The notes beneath the pieces are model-generated. The model saw only the letters and a list, made by a program, of their open reading frames with translations, was not told the origin of the DNA and did no database searches. This document shows, one piece after another, positions 1-12,210 of a stretch of DNA of 64,000 nt. Position 1 is the stretch's first letter, and each line of letters starts with the position of its first letter. Source of the DNA: Molossus alvarezi. Lineage: Eukaryota > Chordata > Mammalia > Chiroptera > Molossidae. Location: positions 219,988,290 through 220,052,289 of the forward strand of contig CM073885.1 in the NCBI GenBank assembly GCA_037176705.1, given 5' to 3'. A program made the translations under genes and the position numbers.

Positions 1-189
1 CATGAGGGACTTGAAAGAACTGCATATGACACTTGGCATTACATGGATCTAGCACTGATTTGGGGACACTCAGGAACCCAGACCTAGATGTGGGGACATT
101 TACTGTATCTTTTTGGAAATCCATGGGAGAAATTTTTCCAGGTGAAGCTGTGTTTCATCTCGAACAACCACTGTTTTGTTCTAACTTTA

Positions 190-275
190 TAGATACTATA
201 AGCCTGTCATTGTTAAACTTTTAACTTCTATTTGGCACATAATATTTGCTCAATAAATATCTGTTGAATGAATGG
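190..275 (+). repeat. L2 LINE 3' end
   Basis: The sequence ends in GCTCAATAAATATCTGTTGA followed by ATGAATGG. This is the typical 3' terminus of the ancient mammalian L2 LINE. Only the last part is recognisable. Confidence 0.55.
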
Positions 276-593
276 ATTTCCTCCATGCTCTGACCACTGG
301 CTGAAAGGAAACATATTCCTGATAGGCTGACCTGATGACTTGGAGTTTTGACTCTATCCCTGACCTCACTTTATTTGGGGGGAGGTGGGGGTTAATTGTA
401 TCTTTTTTCATTTACTCATTCATTTCACCCTTTAAACACTTTCTATCCTTTCCTGGAAAAGCAAGATGGGATTTAAAAAGAGTTCACAATTTGACTGTAA
501 AATCCTGGTTTATGTTGACACTACAGCCTGGGCTAAAATGATCTCAAACTGATCTGTTCTCTCTCTCTCTTTTGTTAAAAGAAAAGCATTTTT

Positions 594-779
594 TAAAAAT
601 GCTTTTATTGAATTTTTAGAGAGGAAGGAGAGTGACAGGAACACAAATGTGAGAAAGAAACATCAATCAGCTACCTCCTGCATGCCGCCTACTGGGACCG
701 AGCCCACAACCCGGGAATCGAACTGGGACCTCTCAGTCCATGGGACCATGCTCAATCCACTGAGTCACACCAGCCAGGC
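594..779 (-). repeat. VES-type tRNA-derived SINE, older form
   Basis: Read on the minus strand it starts AGCCTGGCTGGTGTGACTCA and carries a B-box-like GGTTCGATTCC-type stretch, a GCAGGAGGTAGC segment and a CTCTC body. It lacks the GAGGAT tail of the dominant subfamily and is diverged. Confidence 0.85.
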
Positions 780-801
780 TAACCTAACCTGTTTTCTTTT
801 C

Positions 802-1011
802 TTTCTTTTATATATGTTTTTATTGACTTTTTAGAGGGAGAGGAAGAGAGAGATAGAAACATCAATGTGAGAAACATTGATTGGCTGCCTCCTGTACACC
901 CCCTGCTGGGGACTGAGCCCACAACCCGGGCATGTGCCCTGACCAGGAATCAAACCGGAACCTCTCAGTCTATGGGACGATGCTCAATCCACTGAGCCAC
1001 ACTGGCCGGGC
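802..1011 (-). repeat. VES-type tRNA-derived SINE, older form
   Basis: Minus-strand copy with head GCCCGGCCAGTGTGGCTCAG and a full tRNA-related and CT-rich body. It is flanked by an approximate target-site duplication (ACCTGTTTTCT on both sides). Confidence 0.88.
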
Positions 1012-2669
1012 CTGACCTGTTTTCTATTCCTCTCTGTAATTAACTCAAAACAATTATGATTTTTTAAAAATTTTTTATTTTCAAATGTATTATTAATTTA
1101 CTTTGACCCTACTGTTGAGCTGGTTCCTCTTCCAAAGCAGGGACGGTGCAGCGTTTTATCTGGCTCTGTATGTGCTCAGAGAACCAACACAGCTGCATCA
1201 ATGCTCAAGCTCCTTGAAGAGCTAGTGTCGTTTTGGAAAATGAATGAGAAAAAGATTTAAATTTAAAATTGTGAAGAAAGGCTGAATACTAATTTAGAGT
1301 CTCTGGAGGAATGCAGCATGGGTAAGAGAGAAAAGGCTTTATTTAAACCAAAGTGCAGCTAGGGGTGATTCAGCGTGTTGTAAGCAAGATGGAGAGTGAG
1401 GGTGTTCTGGTACCCAAATTAGCATGAAGAATTCTCTTCCCAGTTAAGTGAGCACTATTCTCTCACTCTTACATTCCTTTCCAGAGCTCCACAGAGATGG
1501 GTGCTAATAACAGACATTTAATTCAGTGTCTCTAAAACTGGACTAAGCTCATGCCAGGATTAGTTTCTGCCCTGGTTTGTGTCCTCTGTTTGCAACCTAC
1601 AGTATCTTGCCACAGGACAAAATTACAATTCTAAGACCTTTTTGCTAAACATCATCTGTGTCCTTACTAGGTTCATTTTTTTTTTTTTAAATCCTCAATT
1701 CCCTTCCATATTTATCACATGAAAATTTAATGATGTTATAAACACCAAACACGCACACACTGTGTAAAGAATTACAAACGGACAGCAGGATGACAAGGGG
1801 AAAGGGAAGAACCAGTGATACTCTTAAGCTAAATATGACACCTATTCCTCTGAGTAGCTGTCAAAATGTTTTGATCAGCTGGAATGATTTTTCAGACTTT
1901 TACTTTAAAAATAGATGGACCGCTGATTGACAGTGAGAGCTGTTTTCTTATACAGATACTTTGCTGTAAAATATTTATGGTGAAAAGATCTGATGCGTTT
2001 TACTCTGAGGATAAGTATGCTTAATATTAATGCTGACACCCCTGTGACCCAAAGAGCTAAAGCTGGCTCCAACCACAGGGCTCCAGAAAGTTATGGGAAA
2101 GAACCTGTTAGCTTGATAAGTCAGAACTTACTGTGGAGCAAGAAAAAGAAAACTCAGAAGACTATAAGCAGCATGATCTCTAAAACCACAATTAGAAAGT
2201 ACTTGTATAATTGTGAGAGCTGCTGTGTCTGCCTAGCGTGTGCCCCCCTCATGCCCGTCTGCCTTCTGATCAAGGCTCCTTTCCCAGAGGGAGCCTCTTA
2301 TGTTTTGGGGCTGGACTCACCCCACCCCCCACCCTGAGGGGGCATAGGGCTTAGGCCTGGTCCATCAGGGACACCCGGTGACCACTTGGTGAGACTTGGC
2401 AGGAATGGCTTCTTTCCTCTGGGTTGCTAAGCTGCCAACCCTGGTGGAGGCCATACTACTTCCCTGAAGAAAAACTTGAACATGAAGCTGAGCAGAAGCA
2501 AGAACCAGAGACACAGCCCTGAAGACACTCTGAATCCCTAGAGCCAACTGCACTTAATCAATGGCCCTTTCAGTGTTTGGGGGTTGAGGAAGAGTCTTAA
2601 CTGAGTTTAAACTGGACTTCAGCAATTCCCTGTGGCAAATTTCCTAATACAAGAACAGTACGAGAGAGA

Positions 2670-2925
2670 GATGCAGTGTTGCTGGCTCTGAAGATGGAGG
2701 GTCCGAGAACCAAGGACTGCAGGCAGCCTCGAGAAGCTGGAAAAGGTGAGGATGCACATTCTTCCTAGAGGTTCTGGGAAGGACTGCGGCCCTGCGATGC
2801 CTTGAACTTAGCCGGGTGAGACACATATTGGACTTCTAGAGAACTTCAAGATGATAATAATATTAATAATAAAAATTGGTGTTGTTTTAAGCCTCCAAAC
2901 TAATTTCCAAGTATGGAAAGATGTA
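2670..2925 (+). repeat. MLT1-type (ERVL-MaLR) LTR fragment
   Basis: The text from the 'GCTGGCTCTGAAGATGGAGG' stretch through AGGCAGCCTCGAGAAGCTGG to a GTTGTTTTAAGCC tail follows the order of the conserved second half of MLT1 LTRs. It is a decayed solo fragment. There is no internal viral coding sequence. The family name is from memory of the consensus. Confidence 0.7.
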
Positions 2926-4497
2926 GAAAGCTCTAGAAGGGTTTCACAGTGTTATTTCTGTGGAATGGAAATGAGGATGAAAGAAGAAAAGGAGGGGATT
3001 ATTTTTTTAAACAAAAAAATTTATATAATTTTTGTTAGTTTGAAAAACTAATTTTAAATAAGTCTAAGAGAGGAACCAGAATAAAAATCTAAGAGTCATA
3101 GGTATTACAACCCACCCAGGTGAGTCAAAATAGCAGCTGCTCCCCAAATCCAACAGGGCAGCACAGACGTGGCGTGAGGAATTCTGACCAGCAGCATCAT
3201 TGAGCTATTTAACACAAGGGGTCAGCGAATGAGCCAACACACCCACTGCACACCACACATCCGCAAGACAGGTCCATCCAGCAAGCCCAGTCCCCCTGGA
3301 AGGCCCCTACTTGCAGGGGCTGGGACTCAACTCTCACATGCATTTGTGAAGCTGATTTTGAAGACAAGGCTGGGGGAGGCAGGGAAGAGAAGCCAGAACA
3401 GTAATTGGCCTACAATTTAGCCCACTTTGCAATAGTAAAATCAACAAATTGCCAACAAATTGCTATGCTAATGAAGAACTGCAGGCTCTGCAAGGAGCAT
3501 TTACAGTAAGAAAAAAAAGCAATCCGTTTATACCACTCTGTAGAACTAGCTGCCATTCAGGAGGTCCCCTGCTGAATGTTAAACAGCTTCTTGTAGGGAA
3601 AAGGGGAAAGCAGGCTGGCTGCTGGGTCCTGTGTTCTCCAGTCTCGCTGACGTGATGCTGAAGACATCATGCCACAGGGCGGGCTGGTGCGTGTGCAAAT
3701 CAACTGTGGCTTCCTACTAACGAACATCCAGTGCAGCGGCTGCATCGATATGTCCAAACACTTTCAGACAGGAAAATGCCTGCCCCTCCCCCGATGAATA
3801 TCATATTTAAAAATGGTGGTTCTTTCATGGAACACACACCTTTTCTAAATTCATTTCATTTTACTTAGACAAGAGAAGTGAGTCTGGTACATTCCAAGCC
3901 TGGTGAAGGACAGTCCAGGCACTGGGCTACCTACAGAAACAAGGCATTCCTTTTGTTCTGCCTCAGTGAGGTCTCAGGAGTACACGCCCAGAGGACAATG
4001 GCCACAGAACAATGCGGCCCAAACCACTTCACTGTGGTCTAGCCTGGTCATTCATCAGCAGCGACAGAGGGTGAAGGAGAGGCCATCGTCTGGCAGGGGT
4101 ATTTCTGCTTTACACCGACAGGAAATTATTTCTATTTTCTTCTTTTTCCACCTTCTTTTCAACTTTCCTCCTCTTAGTTGAAAAGGGATATGGCGAGGGA
4201 GAGGACAAAAAATGTCATGCCAGAGGCCTAGGCTAACGGGTAGCGTTTGAAGGGTACAAATAAAGTGCCCCGAGGATGCACAACAAGTCAGGTCTCCTTG
4301 GCCTTTGCCATCTGTCTACCAGGAATAAACGAGGGTCGACTTTATATTCCAACCAAAGGACAAAAAGGCTGCTTTGACAATTCAGGCAGAAAATTTATTT
4401 CAAATATAAAACAGAATTTAAAATTGTCTTTTGCTCTAAAAGCAAAAATTTCAAACATTGTAAGTATATTAAAGTAGTTAGATTAGTTTCAGTTTTT

Positions 4498-4754
4498 TTT
4501 TGTTTTTTTTTTTAATCCTCACCCGAGGACATTTCTCCATTTTTTGTACAGATAGAGTGGGAGGGAGAGAGAGGAAGAGAGAGAGAGAGAGAAACATCGA
4601 TGTGAAAGGGACACATCGAGTGGCTGCCACCCGCACGACCAACCAGGGCCGGGGACAAACTGCAACCGAAGTACGTGCCCTTAGCGGGAACCGAACCCAG
4701 GTCTCTCCGGACCGCAGGCCAACGCTCTAACCGCTGAGCCAAACCGGCCAGGGC
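4498..4754 (-). repeat. VES-type SINE, GAGGAT-tail subfamily
   Basis: Full-length minus-strand copy with head GCCCTGGCCGGTTTGGCTCA. It is flanked by a perfect 14-bp target-site duplication, TAGTTTCAGTTTTT, at 4,484-4,497 and 4,755-4,768. The perfect duplication points to fairly recent L1-mediated insertion. Confidence 0.95.
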
Positions 4755-5186
4755 TAGTTTCAGTTTTTACTCACCAGAGGTAGAACATGTTTTAAAAGAC
4801 TCCAGTGGAGGTTACTAGTGCACTATAGTCAGAGACCCTAGAAACACATTCTGAAAAGGCTTCTTTTGACTTCTAGTGTTGAGGTAAGGTCTATGCCCCT
4901 CCCCGCCATCAAAAATGAAAGTAAATGGTTTGATGACATTACACTGACCACTAACTTGACTGTGTGACACAAATAAAAATGATTTGAGTAACACCTTAAA
5001 ACTTACAAAGCATGTACCCCAATACAAGTCTCAATCTTTGTACCTGTGGGACATATAGAGTGGGTATTATTGGCATACTTTACTAATGGGAAAAAAAAAA
5101 AAAGAGTAAAAATATCATTCCACTTATTTCCCTGAAACGTGTCCCTCTGACAGTCACCTGCCAGCTGCGTGTGATGAGTCACTTAC

Positions 5187-5301
5187 CAACACACAGGATG
5201 TTGAAACAGAACCCTTGAGACGTAGACTTGTTAACCAGCTGGTCAGGAAGACTGTCAAATCCCACATGGCCAGAAAGGGACAAGTTTCGAAGCTCTTCAT
5301 T
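5187..5301 (-). CDS. SEPTIN11: SEPTIN11 coding exon 2
   Basis: SEPTIN11 is a filament-forming septin GTPase of the cytoskeleton (SEPT6 group), which co-assembles with SEPT2- and SEPT7-group subunits. This 115-bp exon encodes residues 10-47 plus the first base of codon 48. It begins [19 protein letters not shown] and ends FCFNILCV. That is the segment directly before the G1/P-loop (GETGIGKS), whose first Gly codon is split by the intron (phase 1). Splice signals on the minus strand are clear: acceptor CTCCCCTCTGAAATTCCAG before AAT, and donor GTAAGT after GTTG. The reading frame stays open beyond the acceptor, but that part is intronic. The [16 protein letters not shown] text, together with exon 1, separates SEPTIN11 from SEPTIN6, 8, 10 and 14, compared from memory. 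Confidence 0.95.
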
Positions 5302-8300
5302 CTGGAATTTCAGAGGGGAGATGTTTGAGAATCCATGAGCTGTGCCACGTAAGGACATCACCTCTCCCTCTTTCTTTTGGACATGCACGGAAAAGGAGCT
5401 TCTCTCTCCACCCACACCCGCCTCGGCTTCTGCATAGCTGCAGGTACTAACAACCCCAAAGCCACACTCGTTCCACAAAATCACGCTGACTGCCAAAGTG
5501 GACTGTCTCCCAACGTGCTTCGTTCTGTTACATGTGCACTGGTCCAGGGAAAATTCAGCCGCCAGAGGTGACTAGTTCAGATACGAGACATAAAACTCTC
5601 CAACCATTTTGATAGCTTCGAACACTCAAGAAAAACTTTCAAATTACTTTCAAGTCAGAGTAAAAATAAATAAATAACACTCTTCCAGATGCACTGAAGG
5701 AGCTTTGAGAAGTTTGCAGAGGAGGATAAATACTTATTACAATTACAGAAATTCTGTAACTGCCATAATGCAACATTTAAAACTACTCAGCCCATGAACT
5801 GGTCCTATGTCCCCCTTTAGCTGGACAGGCTTCTTCCGGCTTCTTTGCTTTCTCCTACACAGATCCTAGCATGGGCTCTTCATCCCGCCTCTCAGAGTTC
5901 ACTGAAGGGGGCTGGATTAGGTGGTTACACATTTCAAAAGTTCGGTGATTTATGCTATTTTCTAAATGGTGCCGGGTGCCTCCACTTTGAAGGCATCCAT
6001 GGGTGTTGGAGATAACTTGTGAGACCTTTCTTTTCCAGGAAAGCAGGGTTCATCGATGGTCCTTCAATGACAATACCATGGTTAAGGTTTGGGATTCCAG
6101 AAACTAGATACTGAAAGCCTTATTGAAAACAAGACTCGTGGTGTTCTGGCTATGTGGCCAACAAACTTTATATTCAAAATACTGAAGTTTGGATAAGAAA
6201 AAGAGCCTCGAATTTTACCTAGTTGAATAAAAAGGAAAAAGCTTTACCCAGGGTCACTTAGTCAACATATTTAAAAAATAAAATACTGTTTTCATTATGC
6301 TTATTTTGTGTTATGATGATGGTGAGAGCGACTGCTTTTACTCATCAAGAACCGAGACTCCATTTCCAAATCGCTCTGGGTCCCTACGTGGGCAGAGAGA
6401 TGAATGTAGTGATTTTAAAGGGCTGTTTTGGGAACAATATAATGCTCAGGTCCTCCTCGCTGGCTCTAAAATCCTGATTCTGTGAAAAAGACTAAAAGCC
6501 ATCAGGCTGCCTGAATACCATGGTGGCAGCTGCAGGTCTGAGGTCAATGGGACAGAGAACAGATGCTCAGTCTATGAATAGTTTCCTTGAAACCTGCCAA
6601 CAGTGAATATGAGCCTCAAGAGTGGGCACTTATCCTTGAACAGGATGGCACGGTGGGCAGCTCACCAACAGCTTCCGGAGCAGGCCCCAGTGGGCAGCAG
6701 TCCTGGTGGCTGGCCCGGCCTCCCCAACACACCACATGGTCCTAATTCTACTCTGTCACTGATCCCTTCCTCTTCAGATACCTCAAAGGTTCAGACAGCA
6801 GGTATTTTTAGGGCGTTTACCGCATCCGCCAAGACGTGGGGGAGGAGGGTCTGAAATGAGTCTGGGTTATATTTAGAGCTCTCTCCATCACAGCTGTGCA
6901 GGGGCTGCTGGTATCAGGCCGGGAGAGGCCCCACCAGCCTCCATTTCAGTCACAGCCCTGACTAGAACAGTCAGCAGATGGCATAAAAGGAGACAAGGCT
7001 GGGAAGAACCATCACCCTACATTCCCTCTCCTCTCTGCCACAATTTTAATTTCCAGGGATCGGCAGGGGGCATGGTTCATTGCTCTGGATTGTGGCATGT
7101 TGGGTTTTTACTCAGATATCCACCCATGAGGCAATCCCGGTAAAGAACCAGAGTTAGTAATTATAGCTCTCATCCCAGAACCCAGTGCTCAGCATCTCAT
7201 ATTCTCACCATTTCCAAAACATGAGAAACCACCCACACATCCACTGAGTATTTTTATACCCACTGAAAAACCACACATAAAATGAAGGGTTATAAAACAG
7301 TTCGGTCCTAAAATTTTTTGAATTTGAAGTTGTGTCTTCAGAGTCTTTGTCTTCTAACTTGGTAACATAAAATGTGTAACTGTTATGCCATTTTTAAATT
7401 CCAGAACCTGAGCCTAATTCTGTGCCCAGTATTAAAGGAATCCTGGGAGTTACTGCCCGTCAGCTTGAGCCGGGGAAAAGGGACACAGGCGTTTCTCCTT
7501 TGGTCCATGAACAGGCCAAAAAGTTGCAAGGCCCGTGGGAAACGCGAGGATTTTAACTCACACAGGGCAGTGGAATCAAATCCTTGCTCCAGCGTTTATG
7601 GTACCATGCCTGCTGCTTCTGTCCAAAGAATGTGGGGTCTCTTCTGAGTCTATAGGCGGGGGCTCAGGGAATCTCATCCCTCGTCTCTACCACTCTCAGA
7701 ATTGAGGAACTTTACCTCTGAAACCAATCTCTTTGCCTGCGTTTCAGTTCTGAATTTCTATCAAAGGACCGGGTACTTCTTTTGGGTTATCCTGTCTGTA
7801 CCTCAAACGGACATTCACCAAACTGAAATCATATTCCTCTATCCTAAATCTACCTGTTAGTGGCATTTATCTATGCTTGAGACCCACCTACCCCCTGTAT
7901 CAACGCCAAGGTGCTATCAATGTCTCAACCTCTCCTATTCTTACTGACTCAACAGCCTTCTAACTGGTCTCCTTGCCTAGATCCTATTCCCTCTAATGCT
8001 CTGTGCCCTGCTGCCAAAGGGACCTTAGTACTCAAAGGCCCACAACCCAAACCCCTGCCTGCCATCTCAAGACCTCCCTGGGCTAAACCCAAATCGCTAT
8101 TTCTACTGGATCTCCCTTCTCCCCGTGGAGACCTTACAGGGCAGTTCAAGGGAACGTACCCACCTTGCCTGGGACAATCCCAGGTTTCTCCCCATCAGAG
8201 CTGACTCACACTGTCTCCTCCATCTGGAAGGGCCAATGTTTACACATGCAAACCTTCCACATCTCACTGAGGTTTTATCTCCACCACTGTCTTTGTTATG

Positions 8301-8391
8301 AAATTTCAGTGAACATACCCCTTTTACCAATAAAAGGAGAGCAATGACTGGATAAAGGTGGCTCAAGCTATTTGGTATTTCAGGATCATCA

Positions 8392-8626
8392 GCATAACAG
8401 CTAACATTTCTTGACCATTTCCAAGGTCCAGAAAAGCCCTAAACATGAATGAGCTAGTTAGTGTACCTTAAAAGGTCTATGAAATAGTTACTATCATCAC
8501 TCAGTCTCAGCTTACAGATGAGAGAAAACAGCACAGAAGATTAGTAACTTGCCCAAGGTCACACAGCCAGTAAGCAAGGGAGCTGAAATGTGACATTAGT
8601 CCCTGCTATCTCATAATGATCCGAGT
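8392..8626 (-). repeat. MIR SINE
   Basis: An antisense MIR core and tail are visible: TTACAGATGAGAGAAA, then AGTAACTTGCCCAAGGTCAC and ACAGCCAGTAAG. These are the complements of the MIR text for 'GTGACCTTGGGCAAGTTACT'. It is an ancient mammal-wide SINE. Confidence 0.85.
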
Positions 8627-8872
8627 CAGGACTTTCAACCTTTTTCATCTTGTGGCACACACAAACTAATTACTAAAATTCTGTAGCACACCAAAAATTA
8701 TATATTTTGCCAACATGACAAAAAAATAGGTATGATTTTGATTCATTTGCACTGAACAGCTATTGTTGTCATTTTTACATTTGACAGTCTAAGGGAAAAG
8801 AGGTCAGTGCCCTGACTAGTCAGGTAGTGCACATTTTTAAAATTCTTGCAGCATACCAGTTGAAAATTGCTG
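8627..8872. mobile_element. hAT-type non-autonomous DNA transposon (246 bp)
   Basis: It starts CAGGACTTTCAACC and ends CCAGTTGAAAATTGCTG, whose complement is CAGCAATTTTCAACTGG, giving imperfect terminal inverted repeats with CA...TG ends. It is flanked by 8-bp direct repeats ATCCGAGT (8,619-8,626) and ATCTAAGT (8,873-8,880), matching at 6 of 8. An 8-bp duplication and these ends fit the hAT superfamily. It has no coding capacity. It abuts the end of an MIR. Confidence 0.75.
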
Positions 8873-9844
8873 ATCTAAGTTCCCAGTAGCCCCAGACAAT
8901 ACAATGATCTGAGTGTCATAAAATCCAGTATGTTAAAATAGAAAGAAAAAAATTTCTCTAAAGTTGTCATTAGTTGGCAACCAGAAGAGGTGGAAGTCAA
9001 GAATTAATATTGGCAAAGTAGCTCCAAGGCTATATCTTCACTGGTCCCGGCAAGGCTGGGACTAGATGCTGATTTTTGAAGCATGCCTCAGGAAGCCAAT
9101 AATATAAAGCTCAGTTTTGACCAACAGGAAGCCACTAAGTAAGAAGACCTTAGCTGATTTAGTCCTCCACTAGTTAATCTATCTAGGTCTGTACTAGATG
9201 ATTTGTATGCCTCCTCTACCTTGAAATGGGTTGTGATTAAATTCTGTGGCATAAAATAAAATAACCAGTCTTTAATTTGAAAAATCTCATTTTTCCCTTT
9301 TCAGAACATCTCCACATAGACACAATTATTTGTTCATTCAAAAATACTGCTCAAAGCACTAAGGGAGCAAAATATGCTATTTTTGTTGTTCACTGAGAAA
9401 CTCGTCCTGCCTTTAATGGGGGTACAATGTAGCAATAGGGGCAGGACATAAGTAAAAGTAATGCTACTGAGGACAACAGTGATAAACACCAGGACTTTAA
9501 CTACAGGATGATAATGCGGGGGGTAGGGGGTAGCTTTTAGCTAAGGAAAATCAGAAGGCACCATTTAGGAAGGCCAGGGCTCCCAAATTTATCAGGGTAA
9601 CAAGAGTCCAGTTTACAGAAGACTTCCAGATAAATGCTATCTATGCCCAAAGTGTCACTTAATTATGAATGTATACTCTGAAGTCTATAGTTGACATGTT
9701 TTTCAGATGATGTCAGTTTGACTCATTATTAAAATAGTTATAGAACAAATTATATAAGAATGTGTGCCCACACTTACATTCAAAGTGCTGCTTTAAAATA
9801 TGTTCCACAGTTCCAAACCCTGCTTAACCAGAAGCAGGGTGGCA

Positions 9845-9990
9845 AAGGCTTGGACTCTGACAGCCGTGGGTTTGAATCCCAGCTTTGCTTCCTACTTGCT
9901 TTAGTTTGTGTTTCTCCATCAGTAAAAATGGAGCACTTGGCAGGGTGGTTGGGAGGAGCTCACAAAATGGCATGTATGAGAGAGCCTAGC
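9845..9990 (+). repeat. MIR SINE
   Basis: Sense MIR text: GGACTCTGACAGCC, then GGGTTTGAATCCCAGCTTTG, then a CTCCATCAGTAAAAATGG stretch. Diverged. Confidence 0.7.
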
Positions 9991-10650
9991 CTTTAACGGA
10001 TCCTCAGAAAACCTGGGTTTCCTTTCCCTAAATTAGGTGGGAGGAAGAGACAACCGTAATTTCAACGTCTGGATGAATTAGGAGCTCTCCCGGGGCTGTT
10101 GGGCATGCCAGGAGAAGCTGCTGATCAGCCAAGCCCTCAGACTAACCATGAAAGAGAACCACAAAGGGAAGAACAGAGTGAAAAAAAAGGATATGGAAGC
10201 GAGAATGAGGATCGTAGCAGGAAGAAAATCCACCTTAAATGGGAAAATCATTTACAGAGCTGGAAGGAAAGCCACAGAATCACATTCTTTTTTTTTTTTT
10301 CTTTTCAGAATCACATTCTTGTTTGTGGGGGTCAGCACCCTCCACGGCTGGAAACCATTCTGGATCCCCATCTTCACTTTTGCTTCTATTTTAATCCAAC
10401 CCAGAGTCTCTTGAAATTAAACCCCTAACTGTGTCCAGATGGGTTCTTTCACCATAACTCAAAAGTGAAGTGCTATCTGTTTCTTTACTCTTCAAATGGA
10501 AGGCCTCAGCAGATGTGGTCTGGTCATCTACAGCAGTTAACCTTTATCAGCTGGTGGAAGCCAGAGCATGTTACCAAGGCAATCGATGTATGTTTTAATG
10601 TATGCTGAAAACAACAGACTTCATTTTTACTTTTAAAGATAGATATTATA

Positions 10651-10894
10651 GCCCTGGCCGGTTTGGCTCAGTGGTTGGAGCATCGGCCTGCAGTCCAGAG
10701 AGACCCGGGTTCGGTTCCCGCTAAGGGCACGTATCTCAGTTGCAGTTTGTCCCTGGCCTTGGTTGGGTCCTGCGGGTAGCAACCACTCGACGTGTCCCTT
10801 TCACATCAATGTTTCTCTCTCTCTCTTCCCCCCTCTCTCCCTCCAGCTCTATCTGAAGATAAATGCAAAAATCTCCTCGGGTGAGGATAAAAAA
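10651..10894 (+). repeat. VES-type SINE, GAGGAT-tail subfamily
   Basis: Full-length, plus strand. It has A-box-like TGGCTCAGTGG and B-box-like GGTTCGGTTCCC, a CT-rich body and the tail CTCCTCGGGTGAGGAT plus A-run. It is flanked by a perfect 16-bp duplication, AAAGATAGATATTATA, at 10,635-10,650 and 10,895-10,910. Confidence 0.96.
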
Positions 10895-11964
10895 AAAGAT
10901 AGATATTATAATTTAGAAAAATCTTTGCCCCTTTAAATTTAAATTGTTTTTAATTTAAGAGATAACGTACACATTCATTTAGAGAGTTGGAGGTATTTAT
11001 TGACAAGAAGTGCTGATTACATTCTTCTCAGCTCCTCATTTTATGATAATTATATTGACCCAAGTCACTTAATCCCCAGTCTTATGTTTTCTCATCTGTT
11101 AAATGAGGAAATTTAACCAAATGACATCTAAGCAAAACCTTTGGTTCTAATGCTAATTCTAAGGTTTTTTTGCGTCTGGAAGGCAGAGATGCATAAATCC
11201 AAGTCTGTTCTTTTGCTTGAGGAAAGCCAACACAGGATGAAAAACTCCCAGTAGTGTATTTTCTCTTGCCAGATCAAGATGGCTCAATTCTTCAATGACT
11301 CCTGAAAGGGAGTTTCTATCAGTAATCCTGGGAAACTCCAAACCCAACAGACGTCTGTGCGCATACCTCTGTGTTTTCCACCTGACCTTTTCGTTTTTGC
11401 TTAACTATTGTTTAACTATAACAATTATGACTTGGCTTCAAAAAGTTATAAACCTATCCTCTATAAGGGCCCCTTCAGCTATATCTGCAGCCTTCCACAA
11501 GATTTTTGAGAAGTGGATTTATAACCTCAAAACAAAACAGGAAATAGCTCTTCTGTGTAAGTTAATCATCTGTCTTCAAGAAAAAAAGTAAACCTTTACT
11601 CATGCTTTCACTCATCCAACAAATATTTACTGAGCACCAGCGTGCTGGACGCTGCTGACTGCTGAGCAGATGAGGGGAGAAAACCGCCTTCCTGCCCCAC
11701 GGAGCTTCCCGCCTAGTGGGACGCAGAGTTGTCGCAGAGATACCCATAAGCTATGCAGAGTGCAGGGTGCTACGCTAGTCATTCTTCCAGTGAATCCACC
11801 AGTCTATGTGGTCTGACGCATTGTTAATATTATTAATTTAGCAGACAGCTCCTATGTACAGGTGATATGCAGGGTTTATATGTTCAGATGAAAATACAGG
11901 GTCCTTCTGACCAGCACTGCCTGATGGGAGAAGGTAGAAATGATTAAGACTCAAGTCCAATTTT

Positions 11965-12210
11965 TTTTTATCCTTACCCGAGAACATTTTCCCATTTTTT
12001 GTTCAGATAGAGTGGGAGGGAGAGAGAGGAAGAGAGAGAGAGAGAAACATTGACACGAAAGGGACACATCGAGTGGCTGCCACCCACACAACCCAACCAG
12101 GGCCAGGGACAAACTGCAACCAAGGTACGTGCCCTTAGCAGGAACTGAACCCGGGTCCCTCAGGACCGCAGGCCGCCGACGCTCTAACCGCTGAGCCAGA
12201 CCGGCCAGGG
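11965..12210 (-). repeat. VES-type SINE, GAGGAT-tail subfamily
   Basis: Full-length, minus strand. It is flanked by a perfect 15-bp duplication, CTCAAGTCCAATTTT, at 11,950-11,964 and 12,211-12,225. Confidence 0.96.

Larger units (their letters stand above)
1..5186 (-). other. SEPTIN11: SEPTIN11 intron 2 (5' part only)
   Basis: This is the stretch downstream of the exon 2 donor on the minus strand. I looked for the next septin exon, which should begin with the rest of the P-loop (GETGIGKST...), and found no match on the minus strand, so exon 3 lies beyond the left edge. The intron holds three SINEs, an L2 tail and an MLT1 fragment, listed separately. In 1,020-2,660 and 2,930-4,480 I see no gene or clear repeat beyond short A/T runs. 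Confidence 0.8.

Noticed and set aside
5302..5496. N-terminal extension of the exon 2 reading frame beyond the acceptor
   Set aside because: The frame is open by chance. A clear acceptor (TTCCAG) and the match to the SEPTIN11 N-terminus via exon 1 show this part is intron.
10651..10725. tRNA-like A and B boxes
   Set aside because: They belong to SINE heads. The cloverleaf is not maintained and each is followed by the SINE body and A-tail, so no real tRNA gene is called.
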